Part shown: positions 35,316-45,116 of the stretch, piece by piece
How positions within the stretch are numbered: the first letter of the stretch is position 1
How the letters are laid out: the number at the start of each line of letters is the position of its first letter
DNA from: Cladorrhinum sp. PSN259
Lineage: Eukaryota; Ascomycota; Sordariomycetes; Sordariales; Podosporaceae
NCBI GenBank assembly: GCA_033725935.1
Contig: MU867080.1
Coordinates: 1-64,000 of the forward strand
Direction: 5' to 3'
Length of the DNA stretch: 64,000 nt
Translations under genes and position numbers: made by a program
Notes under the pieces: model-generated
The model's input: the letters and a program-made list of their open reading frames with translations, nothing else
Told to the model about the DNA's origin: nothing
Database searches by the model: none

Positions 35316-35340
35316 CTTTTCTTTTCTTTTCTTTTCTTTT
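35316..35340. repeat. (CTTTT)5 repeat in the leader of the BRCT gene
   Basis: Five perfect CTTTT units, ending 35 bp before the BRCT gene's ATG, within its probable 5' UTR or core promoter. Pyrimidine tracts just upstream of start codons are common in filamentous fungal promoters. Confidence 0.95.
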
Positions 35341-35375
35341 CTTGATTACGGTAGTTCCTTGCACTCATCCTCACC

Positions 35376-36487
35376 ATGCCTCGACACCATACAAAACAGC
35401 CACCACTCGCGGAGCCTTCCATCAGTCGCAATTTCGACCCGTGGAACTCGTCATCAACAGGCCATCAGCGCTCTGAGTCCCGAGGGCCGCAGGGATGGCG
35501 CGAGTTCCGCAATATGAAAATGAATTACCAGTTCCGAGCGGGGCCCGGCGGCGGCGAACGCATCTCGGATACGGTCGAGGTCGGATCCGAGGACTATGAC
35601 GAAACTCTCAAGATGCTAGTCCCAAAGGAACTGCGGATGCGTGCGCAAAAGAGTGTGGTCGATATGCTGCGCAACCCGGGGAGCATGAACCCTTCAGTAA
35701 AATCATCAAAACCAAACCCATCGACCCCGGCTCCGCCGATACCAAAGCCAGAGGAGAAAGAGGAGAAGGAAGAGGACAATGGGATGACAGCAGAAGAGAG
35801 AGAAGCTTTTGCCCGTATCGAGGAAGAAGAGGCGCGTCGGAGGAACTGGGCTGGGGCAACCCCTGAACAAGATGACGACGGCTTGACGCCGGAGGAGAGA
35901 GTAGCATTTGCACGTATGGACGAAGAAGAAGAAGAGAACCAAATGACAGAGCCTTTTTCTTCCAAACAAGAAGCCTCTGTCCGTATGGAGGAAAAGTACC
36001 AAAGTCAATCCAAGCAAGTTTTACCACAAAAGCAGCGCAAGATCTTTGACGGCCTAGTAATCCACATCAACGGTAGCACTTTTCCGCTCATATCAGACCA
36101 CAGACTCAAGCAAGTACTTGCGGAGAACGGCGCACGCATCTCCCTTCACCTAGGGCGCCGCCAGGTAACGCACGTCATCCTGGGGAAGCCGTCCAACGGG
36201 CCGAGAAGCGGTGCCGGCGGCGGTCTGGCCGGTGGGAAGATCGAAAAAGAAATTCGCCGTGTGGGTGGCTGCGGAGTCAAGTACGTTGGTGTTGAGTGGT
36301 ACGTTATTTTCCTTTGGCTTCACATACACCCTGTGTCCTGGATACTGTACTGAACTGATCACACCATGCCAGGGTATTGGAAAGCCTCAAGGCAGGCAAG
36401 CGGCAACCCGAAACCAGATACTCTAACCTCAAAATCGCCCCTCGGGGCCAGCAGAGCGTGTTCGGTGCCTTCTCGAAGGCCGAATAA
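35376..36487 (+). CDS. Stand-alone BRCT-domain protein with acidic internal repeats
   Basis: The model is join(35376..36298,36373..36487), 345 aa. A single BRCT domain occupies about residues 220-320: KIFDGLVIHINGSTFPLISD, then LAENGARISLHLGRRQVTHV, a Gly-rich loop, and the conserved tryptophan in VGVEWVLESLKAGKRQPE. It resembles the Rev1-type BRCT, but no polymerase domain follows, so it is not Rev1. BRCT domains bind phosphopeptides or DNA ends in repair and checkpoint complexes; the partner here is unknown. An acidic motif is repeated at residues 137-152 (MTAEEREAFARIEEEE) and 170-186 (LTPEERVAFARMDEEEE), with a weaker third copy near 190-207. The 74-nt intron (GTACGT at 36299, CCAG at 36372) splits the BRCT tryptophan codon. 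The tail ends QQSVFGAFSKAE. The start has good context (CTCACCATG). Confidence 0.85.
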
Positions 36488-39400
36488 AGAAGGACGGGAG
36501 GTCGCAGCAGCCAGCGCCAGCGCCAGCCGGCTACGGGTACGCGCAACTACTTTGCAAGGGGCCCTGGTTTTGACAGGCTGCCTTTTTTTTTTCTTTTCTC
36601 TTCTATTGTTTCGTCTTTCCCGCCACGCCCTACTTTTCAGCCCAGGGATCTTGATGTGGAAGAAGATCACTTTGCGATTATCTTGGTTAGATTAAATTCT
36701 GCGACTATTCAGGGGAGGTTTGCCGGCGGGTAGTCCGTTGGGCCGGGGGAAAGAAGCCGGCTTGTTTGCTACGACGCCCACAAGACCCAAGCTGCACGAT
36801 ATATTGCTTTGCACGTCTTTTGAGTATAGTGCGCGGCGTACCACGATACACCCAGCAGCATGAGCGATAGCAGCCGGGCTGGCCAAGTTAGAATGAGGGG
36901 AGAGGAAGGTAGCACAACGTTGACGACATGGAGGAGGCATATCACAGGCATTTGCGGAGTTGTGTATCATCTTGGGGTAGTTTATAGAAGGGAAACCGGA
37001 AGCGGGTTGCATGGTGTGGTGCAGCATCAATGAGAAGAAAATCTACAGTTTGGCAGAAGAAGATTGGTTGGCTATGCCTTCGTGAAAGGACAATTGTTTA
37101 CACCATCTCGTCTTGGAATAGCCCGTCGGCACATGACACGGCTCCTACCACATGCTTGGGCCTGGACACAGAAGGGAGAAGCGGAAACCGTAGCCGCCTC
37201 TGTGAAAGCATGTGGCATAGTTACAGAGGCTGGACAGTGTTGCCGACGGGATGGATGTGTTCTGGGCGACGGAAGGCTTCTTCTCTTCCTTCTCTTCCTT
37301 CTCTCCCTCCCGACCGAGAGTGGGCATCGGGGTTGAAGAGATGACGGGGGTGGCCGAATTGTTTCCTTCTGTCTTGTCTGTCTCCATGTTTCTGCCTTTT
37401 TCGGCAGAGGCGTTGGGATGTCTCGGTGTAAGGTGCCCGAGAAGGCGTCTTCAAGATACAATTGGCGATCAGTGGTTACCCGAAAATATCAACCTCGAAA
37501 TGATCTGATTTATTACCCCCTCTTTCCCCCACCGGACATTTTTCCTTTCCTTATTTGTCCAGGGTACAACCTTCCATGTCCCTGTCAAAGTTATGTGCAG
37601 TATGCGTGTTTCTCTATCTGTCTTTTTGTGTCTCTATCCTCTTATGTCTCATACATACAAGCTTGTGTATCCCACCACCATCACCTCCTCCCACCCCAAC
37701 CTCAAATCGCACCCACACTATCTAGATGAACACACTTATGCACACCTCATTGTTGTGCGTGGTCTAGCTCTTTTGTGTCACAAAAGGACCCGCCATCCTA
37801 GTCGAGCAAGCCTAGACCCACAGTTCTTCCTCCCGTGTGCTTTTTTCTTTTCGGGCCTTCGTGTATATGTGACCCCCTGTTTAATCTGTTTTCGGGTTCT
37901 TGTCTCTCATCTTTTGTGTTTTCCCTTCCCCAATCCACCCCTCATTCTTGTCCAACGGGATCGGCATGATTCGTCACCTTCAAGAGAGACATGAGGAGAG
38001 GGGGGCCTGACCAATTGGTTGTGTTGCTTCTTGTTCTTTCGGTGTTACATATCACTGGTAACAACAAGTCCAGAGAGCAAAAGAAAAGGCTCTTTTCTGC
38101 TTTTGTCGTACGTTGCCAAGGCTCGTGATGGCTTCAACTGCAACGCATGGCTCGGTTTCAGGCGTCTACTAGCTTCTTTTCCCCACCATCTCTTTCGAGC
38201 AAGACTCTATCTTCGTGGCTGGCATGGTAGGGATTTAATCTAAAATCTCTTTCGCCCTCCTTGAACATTTACTATTCGGTCCCGCGTTGGATTCTTGGCA
38301 GGCACGCACACACGCACCCGAGGCCAGATGAGGATTATCAGCTTGGTCGAAGATCGACGGATACACCCGGGCCATTAAGTTTGAAGCTAGAGATTGAGAG
38401 AGCTGAAAGAATTGCCATCCACACCGGATGACGCCCCCATCTTCCTTCCCCGTTCTACCCACCGCAGTGTAACCGCCCCAAAACACTGCGTCTTGTCTTT
38501 GCAGGACACGGTGGCACAGAGATAGTGACCAAGTCATGTCCAAGTAGTGGTGATTCATCACGATGAAGCAAGACAGATGGATGGTAATCGCGATTACGTG
38601 TGGAGCACTGGGCACGAAACACAAAACCAAGGCGGCACCACGACGGAGGGAAAACAAACCTCGTATTCTTGTCTTTTGTGTTTCCTATTGAACGGGCAGT
38701 TATCCAGTCAACGGCAAACCAGGCTTGATTTGATGAGGTGTGGTGTTTTGTTGATGCTGGATACTGTGGCAAATATAATCACAAAGAACTTGCCCTTTCC
38801 CCCCACAAAAAATCTAGAACCCAGAAACCGGATACTAACCTCGAATTATGTTTTTCTTCTTCTCAATTCCAACATTGCTTTTCCTGCTCGTAATCCCCCA
38901 CGGAGTTCTCAAGCCTGGCCAGCCTTCCTAATCGTCTTGCATTGTATCAGCCGAAACTAATATAAAAAGTGGGCAACTCACACATTCTGTACTTTTTTTG
39001 CCCCCTCTTTTGTCGTATTAGCTTTTTTGGGAGGGTTAACAAACTTGAACAACGAAGCAAAATAGATGATGGTTTGAACAACAGTTGTTCCGCTCTGTCG
39101 GGTCTAGCCTTGTGTCATATGTCGGTGTGTTACTACGCTGCGTTTGCCTGCCTCCGAGAAAGATCAAGTCCAGCATATACGCATCAATTAGTTCAAAGTC
39201 ACTGCTGAATTGTACTTGTCGTATACAAGCAGAGGACAGCAGCTTGCCTTGCAAGGTAGACATGTAGAAGAAAAAGAGATAGGATTAAGCGGGAAAGAAT
39301 TATGTAAACAAATCCTTGCTTTGCGCCTTTGGCCCCCTTTTTTCTCCTCAGTTACCTACCTCCCATTTTCCCACCCCTTCCACCACCCATCAACCCGAAC

Positions 39401-39501
39401 AGCAAGAAGTAAAAATAAAATAAAAAAACCATCAAAGCATCATTCATTCTACACCTTCCATAAACTCAAAATGAGTAGGGAAAAAAGGGGGGGAAAAAGT
39501 G
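36488..39501. other. Intergenic, 3.0 kb, no gene seen
   Basis: 3' region of the BRCT gene, then pyrimidine-rich sequence (notably 37.5-38.1 kb). Short frames up to about 140 codons on either strand have no family resemblance and overlap one another. Confidence 0.4.
39494..39498 (-). terminator. RNA polymerase III T-tract after tRNA-Gln
   Basis: Five consecutive T on the minus strand starting three bases after the tRNA's discriminator base, the standard Pol III stop. Confidence 0.8.
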
Positions 39502-39573
39502 AGGTCCTACCCGGACTCGAACCGGGGTTGCCGGAATCAGAATCCGGAGTGATAACCGCTACACTATAGAACC
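39502..39573 (-). tRNA. tRNA-Gln (anticodon CTG)
   Basis: A 72-nt cloverleaf read on the minus strand. The 7-bp acceptor stem pairs GGTTCTA with TAGGACC (one G-U) and has discriminator T. The anticodon stem CCGGA/TCCGG closes the loop TTCTGAT, so the anticodon is CTG, reading CAG glutamine codons. The T arm CCCGG-TTCGAGT-CCGGG also serves as the internal B box. No intron is present. It stands alone between the BRCT gene and the MFS gene, and CCA is not encoded, as in all eukaryotic tRNA genes. Confidence 0.95.
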
Positions 39574-40292
39574 GTGCATTGGAACTCATCTGTTGGCTTG
39601 CTGCCGAAGCACTTTTCTTATTGGACGTCTACCCCCCCCCCTCCCCAAAAAAAAAAGAATTCCAACTGTAACGGTTAATGTGTATTGGGACTGAGTGGAC
39701 AAAGAAACCGAGTCTGTGAATAATTCAATTGAAGTAATTAAGAGAATATTTTTCTTTCCTTTTTATTTTTTAATTATTTTTTTTAAATTTTTTACAAAAA
39801 GAGCGACAGAGACGGGGAACTGTGAGTAGTTGGAAACTAGCAAAACCAAAAGAAAAGCAAGGAGATGAACGGTGGTGCCCCTTTTTCGAAGGACAAAGCT
39901 ATAAACACAATGATATGGGTCAAAATCACCCAATATCAGGTGCAAATCCGAGAGTATTACGAGTATAGATGAATAAAGCTCGAGGAGGAAGAATCTAAAT
40001 TGGTCTAGATGCTTTCACCTCTGATGGATACAGTTAGTCAAGCATTCACTGTTACCATTGGAGCTTGGGCACTACACCGGGTAGTTGTAGGATCATCAGC
40101 AGTCCAGAGACATAGAGGAATGATCATACTTGTCAGATTGGACCATCAGTTACGTGGATGGCATTATGGCGGAGATCACTAATGCGGTCTTCGGTCAAAG
40201 TAAAAAAGTAGAAGAACCTTTATTGGAATAAATACTGATGTCGCGGCCTATCTGAAAACAAAAACAGCACTGCTTGTTCTTTTTCTCTGTTC
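39574..40292. other. Intergenic, 0.7 kb, partly AT-rich
   Basis: It includes the most AT-rich stretch of the window (about 39730-39800, mostly T and A). It is the tRNA upstream flank and the MFS gene 3' region. No gene is seen. Confidence 0.4.
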
Positions 40293-42072
40293 TCACTTCT
40301 GCTCACTCAGAGCCTTATCCATCTCAACCCTCCACTTGGCCGCATTCCTCTTCAACATCCAAATCGCCGCATTCCCCGTCACCCAAGCAAACAAGCCAAC
40401 CATAGTAGTCAACCACCCATTCCCCATCGCATCAATCAACGGCTGCGCAACCACACCACCCACACAAGAGAAAATATTCCTCACGAAATTATTCACCGCA
40501 ACTCCACTCGAGCTCCTGTGCGGCATGAACTCCGTCAACATCGTGGTAACAGCTCCAAACACCAACATACTCCCGCATCCAAAAAAGAAATTTGCTACAG
40601 TAGGGACGATCCAATGCAACTCTTTCTCGGCGGTCCATCCATACCATATCAGTGCTCCAGGGTAAAGCGTAGCGGCAAGCCACATATTCTCTCCCATCCT
40701 GTCTTCGGGCAAATAAACCAGTTTCCCAGTCTGGGGATCATATCGTTCTGCTTTCTTAGCTTCCCTCGTCATGATGTGATCGATCCATTTCCCTCCAACC
40801 AATGACGCGAGAAAGTAGCCCAACGATGGTGAGAGGTAAAGGAGACCAACCAGGATGGACGAAAAGTTGTATGGGGCCGAGGAGAAAGTTGACTGAATGG
40901 ATATGTTGAGCACGAAGAGGGAGCCGAAGGCAATTGAAGCTGAGTAGACCGAAACGAGAACAGGCGGGTATCGAAGGTATGCCAGAACTGTGAGAGGATC
41001 CCAGAAGAAGCGCTTCAACGTCCAGGCTGCGTTTTTGACCGAGACAGCCGCGGACGAAGCAACGCGGGTCAGCTCGTTTGAAGGTCGGGTGCTGTGGACA
41101 GGGAGGGCAGCAGGCACGGGGACAGGCTTGCGCTTAGCGAGTGTTTCTGGTAGACAGAAAAATATCATGAGCAACATTACACCCCCGTAGATGGAGAGAA
41201 ACCACATAGTTGAACGCCAACCGAAATCGAGGGATAAAGCACCACCGATGATAGGTGAGCAAAGTGGTCCGATTAGAGGGCCTAGGTAGAAAATTCCCAT
41301 TGCACGGCCCCGTTCTGAAGCTTCCCAGATATCTGCAATGGTTCCTGCGCCGACTGCTTGGACTGAAGCTGAGGCACCACCGCCGAGAATGCGCATTACA
41401 ATAAGCATAGCGATGTTAACGCTTACGGCGCTGAGAACGGAGAAAACGACGAATAGGGTGAATGAGATGATGTAGATTGTTCGGCGGCCGAGGGTTTCTG
41501 AGAAGGATGACCACCAGAGGGGAAAGATGGACATGGCAAGCATATACATGGCTACTGTTAGGTTGGTGATTGTGTGTGAGGTGTTGAAGTCATCCGCCAT
41601 GGCAGGTAGTGCAGCTGATTATGGTCAGTCGTCGGTTGGTTGCATAAAGAAAAGGGGTTGTTGACTTACGCAAAAAAATACCAGATCCCATTGGCGCACC
41701 TGCAGCTGCTAGAGCAACGATGGCTGTAATCGTCCATTTTGTGCTGTTTTTGTATTCATACGGCCATTCAATCTCTGGGATTACAGCAAAGCTGCCAAAA
41801 AGCCCTCTTCGCTCTGATCTTGGTATGACGGTGTTTGCGTGTGAGAAGGAGGACCTGCGGCGAGCACAATGTTCTTCTTTGCGCTCTACATCATGAGAAG
41901 TTCTTATCTGATCAGTCCCTCCGACATTTTCGATGTGACTATCATCGTCATCACTAGTAGAGTCCCTGGCAACACCTTGCAGGTCGTTGGGCTCGTGAAG
42001 ACGTTCCGACTTGGTCGTCGATGATGAGGGCCGGTCAGGTTTCTCGTTGGAAATGTCGTTTCCAACTGCCAT
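40293..42072 (-). CDS. MFS multidrug transporter, DHA1 (12-TM drug:H+ antiporter) family
   Basis: The model is complement(join(40293..41614,41670..42072)), 574 aa, plasma-membrane exporter of drugs or weak acids using the proton gradient. A hydrophilic N-terminus of about 110 residues (Ser/Asp/Glu-rich) precedes 12 hydrophobic helices. Diagnostic wording includes GSGIFLPALPAMADDFNTSH across the intron, MFS motif A in SETLGRRTIYIISF between helices 2 and 3, MRILGGGASASVQAVGAGTI, and the antiporter motif GIFYLGPLIGPLCSPIIGGA in helix 5. It is nearest to the yeast Aqr1/Qdr/Dtr1 branch by motif. The 55-nt intron (donor GTAAGT at 41669, acceptor ATCAG at 41615) restores the GIFLPALP motif. The start is the ATG giving MAVGNDISNE; the frame runs on upstream only by a GTG. 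Substrate cannot be predicted. Confidence 0.9.
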
Positions 42073-43005
42073 CACTGCCGGATAATGTTATCCTAGGACA
42101 AAAGGGAAATATGGAATATTATGATATATGAAATACTATATAACAATCAAGAAAATAAAAGATAAGGAAAGGATTCAAATAGGTATATGAAGGGAATTGA
42201 AGTCATAGTCAGGGTCTGCCCAGGTTTGGGTATCGCCTCCGGAAATAACATGGTCAAACCTCTAGTTCCAGGACAGGATCCCAACTTCCTCGGCATCTCG
42301 TTTTTTCGTGACGGTTGGGGACGGAACCGGTTCCTGAAATCTGGGGACGGCAACCCCAGGCCGGTCACCAATTTTTCCTTTTTTAGCGTTGTAGGAAGGA
42401 GTCCCGTGGAGACACGCCCTGGAAGATCTCGATTCCCCCAAAAATAAGCTTTCCCACCCGCACTCGGCACCCCTTCCAGACAGCTCAGGTTGTGTAAGCA
42501 GCTCGCGCCTGACCTAGGCTTCCAGGTTGATTCAAACACTCAGTAATCATGGTTTCGCGCGCCGAAGTGGTGGTGCTGTCTGACGGGCTGGTGTTGCTAA
42601 GAGCGCGATGAAACGGATGGCAGGAGGAATGACACTTGCCTTTCTGGGACCAGCGGGAGCGAATCGGCGGCGGAGGAGAAAGAATCTAATCGGAAATTCG
42701 GCATCTCCTTCAACACTACATTCTACGTATCTTCCAAATGACATTCTTCATGTCGTCACGCCTCGGGACTTGTACATGGCATCATTGAAGACTGGGCCGC
42801 TCTAATGTTGTACAAGGGTAAGATGATGGGTAAGGTGATGATTGGGGGAATGCAAGACATTTTTCTGGTTCCAAGGTTGACACCCTCCGCAACCCCACAT
42901 TGACTCACAGGGCGCAACGGTGGACTTTTGGAGGGGCAGTTGCAGATCCATGGAAACCCCCTCCAGCAGCATTTCTACCAAAGTAAAACCGAAAAGAAGC
43001 TCAAA
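42073..43005. other. Divergent intergenic region of the MFS and PRO2 genes, 0.9 kb
   Basis: Both genes start outward from this interval. The 42.08-42.18 kb part is AT-rich and could hold the MFS leader. Short open frames on either strand lack any family resemblance. Confidence 0.4.
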
Positions 43006-44340
43006 ATGTCTTTGACCAGCGCATCTCCCCTCGACGCCGCCCAGGCTGCAAAGTCTGCCTCCCACGTCCTGGCCACCCTTTCGGCCGATGCACGCAACGA
43101 TGCCCTCACAGCGATCCACGGCGCACTCAGTGCCGCTCGCGACGACATCCTCGCCGCCAATGCTAGAGATCTCGACCTCGCCCACCAAGCCGCCGCAGAT
43201 GGAAAGCTGAGCCAAAGTCTCGTCTCCCGCCTCGATCTCGGAAAGCCGGGCAAGTGGGAGGATATGCTCAAGGGCATCCTCGACGTCCGAGACCTCGAAG
43301 ACCCAGTCGGCCGCGTCACCCTGCGCACCCGCCTCGACGAGGGCCTCGACCTTGAGCGCGTAACCTGCCCGATCGGTGTCCTTCTCATCATCTTCGAGGC
43401 CCGTCCCGAAGTGATTGCCAACATTGCCGCTCTCGCAATCAAGTCCGGAAACGCAGCCATCCTCAAGGGCGGCAAAGAATCCACAGAGTCATTCATCGCC
43501 ATCTCGACCGTCATCTCCAAGGCCCTCGACAAAACCCAAGTCCCCAACGGCGCCATCCAACTGGTTACCACCCGCGACGTCATTCCCCAGCTTCTCGCTC
43601 TCGACAAGTGCATTGACCTTGTCATCCCTCGCGGTTCCAACGAGCTGGTTCGCTACATCAAGGACAACACCAAGATTCCCGTTCTCGGCCACGCAGACGG
43701 TCTCTGCTCCATTTATCTCGACAGCTCTGCTGACCCAGAACTCGCCGCAACGGTCATTGTTGAATCAAAGACCAACTACCCGGCCGCTTGCAACTCCCTC
43801 GAGACCCTCCTCGTGCAAGAGTCTGCCCTTTCCACCACCCTACCCGGCGTTGCTTCCGCCCTCGCAGCCAAGGGCGTGGAGCTCCGTGCAGACCCAGCCA
43901 GCAAGGCTGCCCTCTCTTCCATTCCCAACCTCAACATCAGGGATGCGACCGAGGAGGACTACAACACCGAGTTTTTGTCTCTCACCCTTGCCATCAAGAC
44001 CGTCTCGGGCCTTTCAGACGCTATCTCCCACATCAACTCGCACGGGTCGCACCACACCGACGTCATTCTCACTTCCTCCAAGGAGGACGCAGAGACCTTC
44101 ATGAACGCTATTGACTCGGCGGGTGTTTACCACAATGCTTCTACCAGATTTGCGGACGGTACCAGATATGGGTTCGGTACTGAGGTCGGCATCAGCACCA
44201 ACAAGATTCACTCGAGGGGACCTGTGGGACTTGAGGGCTTGATGATTTACAAGTACAAGATCAGGGGGCGTGGTCAGATCAGCGCGAGTTACGGGGAGGG
44301 TGAGGGCAAGAAGAGGTATTTGCACGAGAGGTTGCTTTAA
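43006..44340 (+). CDS. PRO2: Gamma-glutamyl phosphate reductase (glutamate-5-semialdehyde dehydrogenase)
   Basis: Single exon, 444 aa. It reduces gamma-glutamyl phosphate with NADPH to glutamate-5-semialdehyde, the second step of proline synthesis, in the cytosol. The protein is collinear with ProA/Pro2: DLEDPVGRVTLRTRLDEGLD and ERVTCPIGVLLIIFEARPEV in the N-terminal cofactor region, KSGNAAILKGGKES, PRGSNELVRYI, the catalytic Cys262 in NYPAACNSLETLLV, and the C-terminal FGTEVGISTNKIHSRGPVGLE. The start is the ATG in CTCAAAATG giving MSLTSASPLDAAQ. The frame is open a further 78 nt upstream but without an ATG. In Neurospora the corresponding proline locus also lies on the asm-1 linkage group as far as I remember, which would fit conserved synteny. 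Codon use is strongly C-ending, as for a highly expressed gene. Confidence 0.97.
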   Translation: MSLTSASPLDAAQAAKSASHVLATLSADARNDALTAIHGALSAARDDILAANARDLDLAHQAAADGKLSQSLVSRLDLGKPGKWEDMLKGILDVRDLEDPVGRVTLRTRLDEGLDLERVTCPIGVLLIIFEARPEVIANIAALAIKSGNAAILKGGKESTESFIAISTVISKALDKTQVPNGAIQLVTTRDVIPQLLALDKCIDLVIPRGSNELVRYIKDNTKIPVLGHADGLCSIYLDSSADPELAATVIVESKTNYPAACNSLETLLVQESALSTTLPGVASALAAKGVELRADPASKAALSSIPNLNIRDATEEDYNTEFLSLTLAIKTVSGLSDAISHINSHGSHHTDVILTSSKEDAETFMNAIDSAGVYHNASTRFADGTRYGFGTEVGISTNKIHSRGPVGLEGLMIYKYKIRGRGQISASYGEGEGKKRYLHERLL

Positions 44341-45116
44341 AGCTTTTGGTTGAAGTAAAATAGCTGGTTTTGGAAAAGGAGGGGAAAGGGGTAAACAAAA
44401 GCTGGAAATCTGGGTACGTAGCGTTTTTAGCATGTTGAAAAGATTTTATTTAAAGAAAAAACCAAAGCGGTAATTGACAGTTATTTTGAGAAGAACGGGG
44501 AGGGATTCAGAACTATCACCCGGGTTCGATAAAAGTGCAAATACATGGTTCGGTCGCAGACAGAGTCTTGATCATGTAACGACGAGGTTAGGGTTCACTA
44601 CAAGCATATAAGGTCCGCTGAGAACCTTGACAGAGTGAATAATTACATATGTAGTTGAGATAGATATGGTCATGCAGGCACTACTCGGAATGGTGTTTGT
44701 ATCACTGCTTACAGGACGGTATTTCTTGACTCCTGCTTCAGTAGTACGTACTTGAACAACGTGAGGCAAAACGTTGCAAGAGGATCGAGAGTCATGATCA
44801 CAACGGTGATGGATCTCGTTCATCTAGACCTTCACAAGCTCAAGCCACTACCATCACCATTCACGACAACGCCACAAGAGAAATAAGCATAAAAATCTTC
44901 TTCGTCCTTCTTTCGACAACTTTTCACAAATCCTAATAATAACCTTATAATGATCTCCAAATAACCACCCCATTATAAACGCCATGCTTCCCATGCCCCT
45001 AATTATACTTTAAAGCAACAAAACACGCCATGCGATTCAGTTACGACAAATCACTATTTTCCCATTTTCCTTCCATCATTATCCATCATATCCTTCTCAT
45101 CATGACCGATATACCA
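44341..45116. other. Convergent 3' regions of PRO2 and CDT1, 0.8 kb
   Basis: AT-leaning and without a supportable gene. One 83-codon frame at 44572-44823 (minus) has no resemblance to a known protein. Confidence 0.4.

Larger units (their letters stand above)
20602..35375. other. About 14.8 kb without a supportable gene, upstream of asm-1
   Basis: No frame in this interval shows a recognisable domain, and overlapping frames on both strands are equally open, as expected by chance at about 50% GC. The asm-1 side (20.6-22.2 kb) has long purine/pyrimidine-biased stretches on the transcribed strand and a possible leader-intron donor (GTATGA at 21523). Further out are frequent TACCTAGGTA-like motifs (for example around 22573, 24690 and 25750). 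I found no tRNA, 5S rRNA, transposon coding remnant or RIP-like AT-rich block. The likely content is a long regulatory region and noncoding transcripts of asm-1. Confidence 0.5.

Noticed and set aside
20602..35375. CGCG-containing octamers resembling the StuA response element in the asm-1 upstream region (for example 25336-25343 and 29747-29754)
   Set aside because: The consensus is so loose that about fifteen matches are expected by chance in this length, so the few seen carry no weight.
39730..39800. AT-rich stretch considered as a RIP-damaged transposon
   Set aside because: Only about 70 bp, made of A and T homopolymers, not the CpA-to-TpA pattern of RIP and without flanking repeats.
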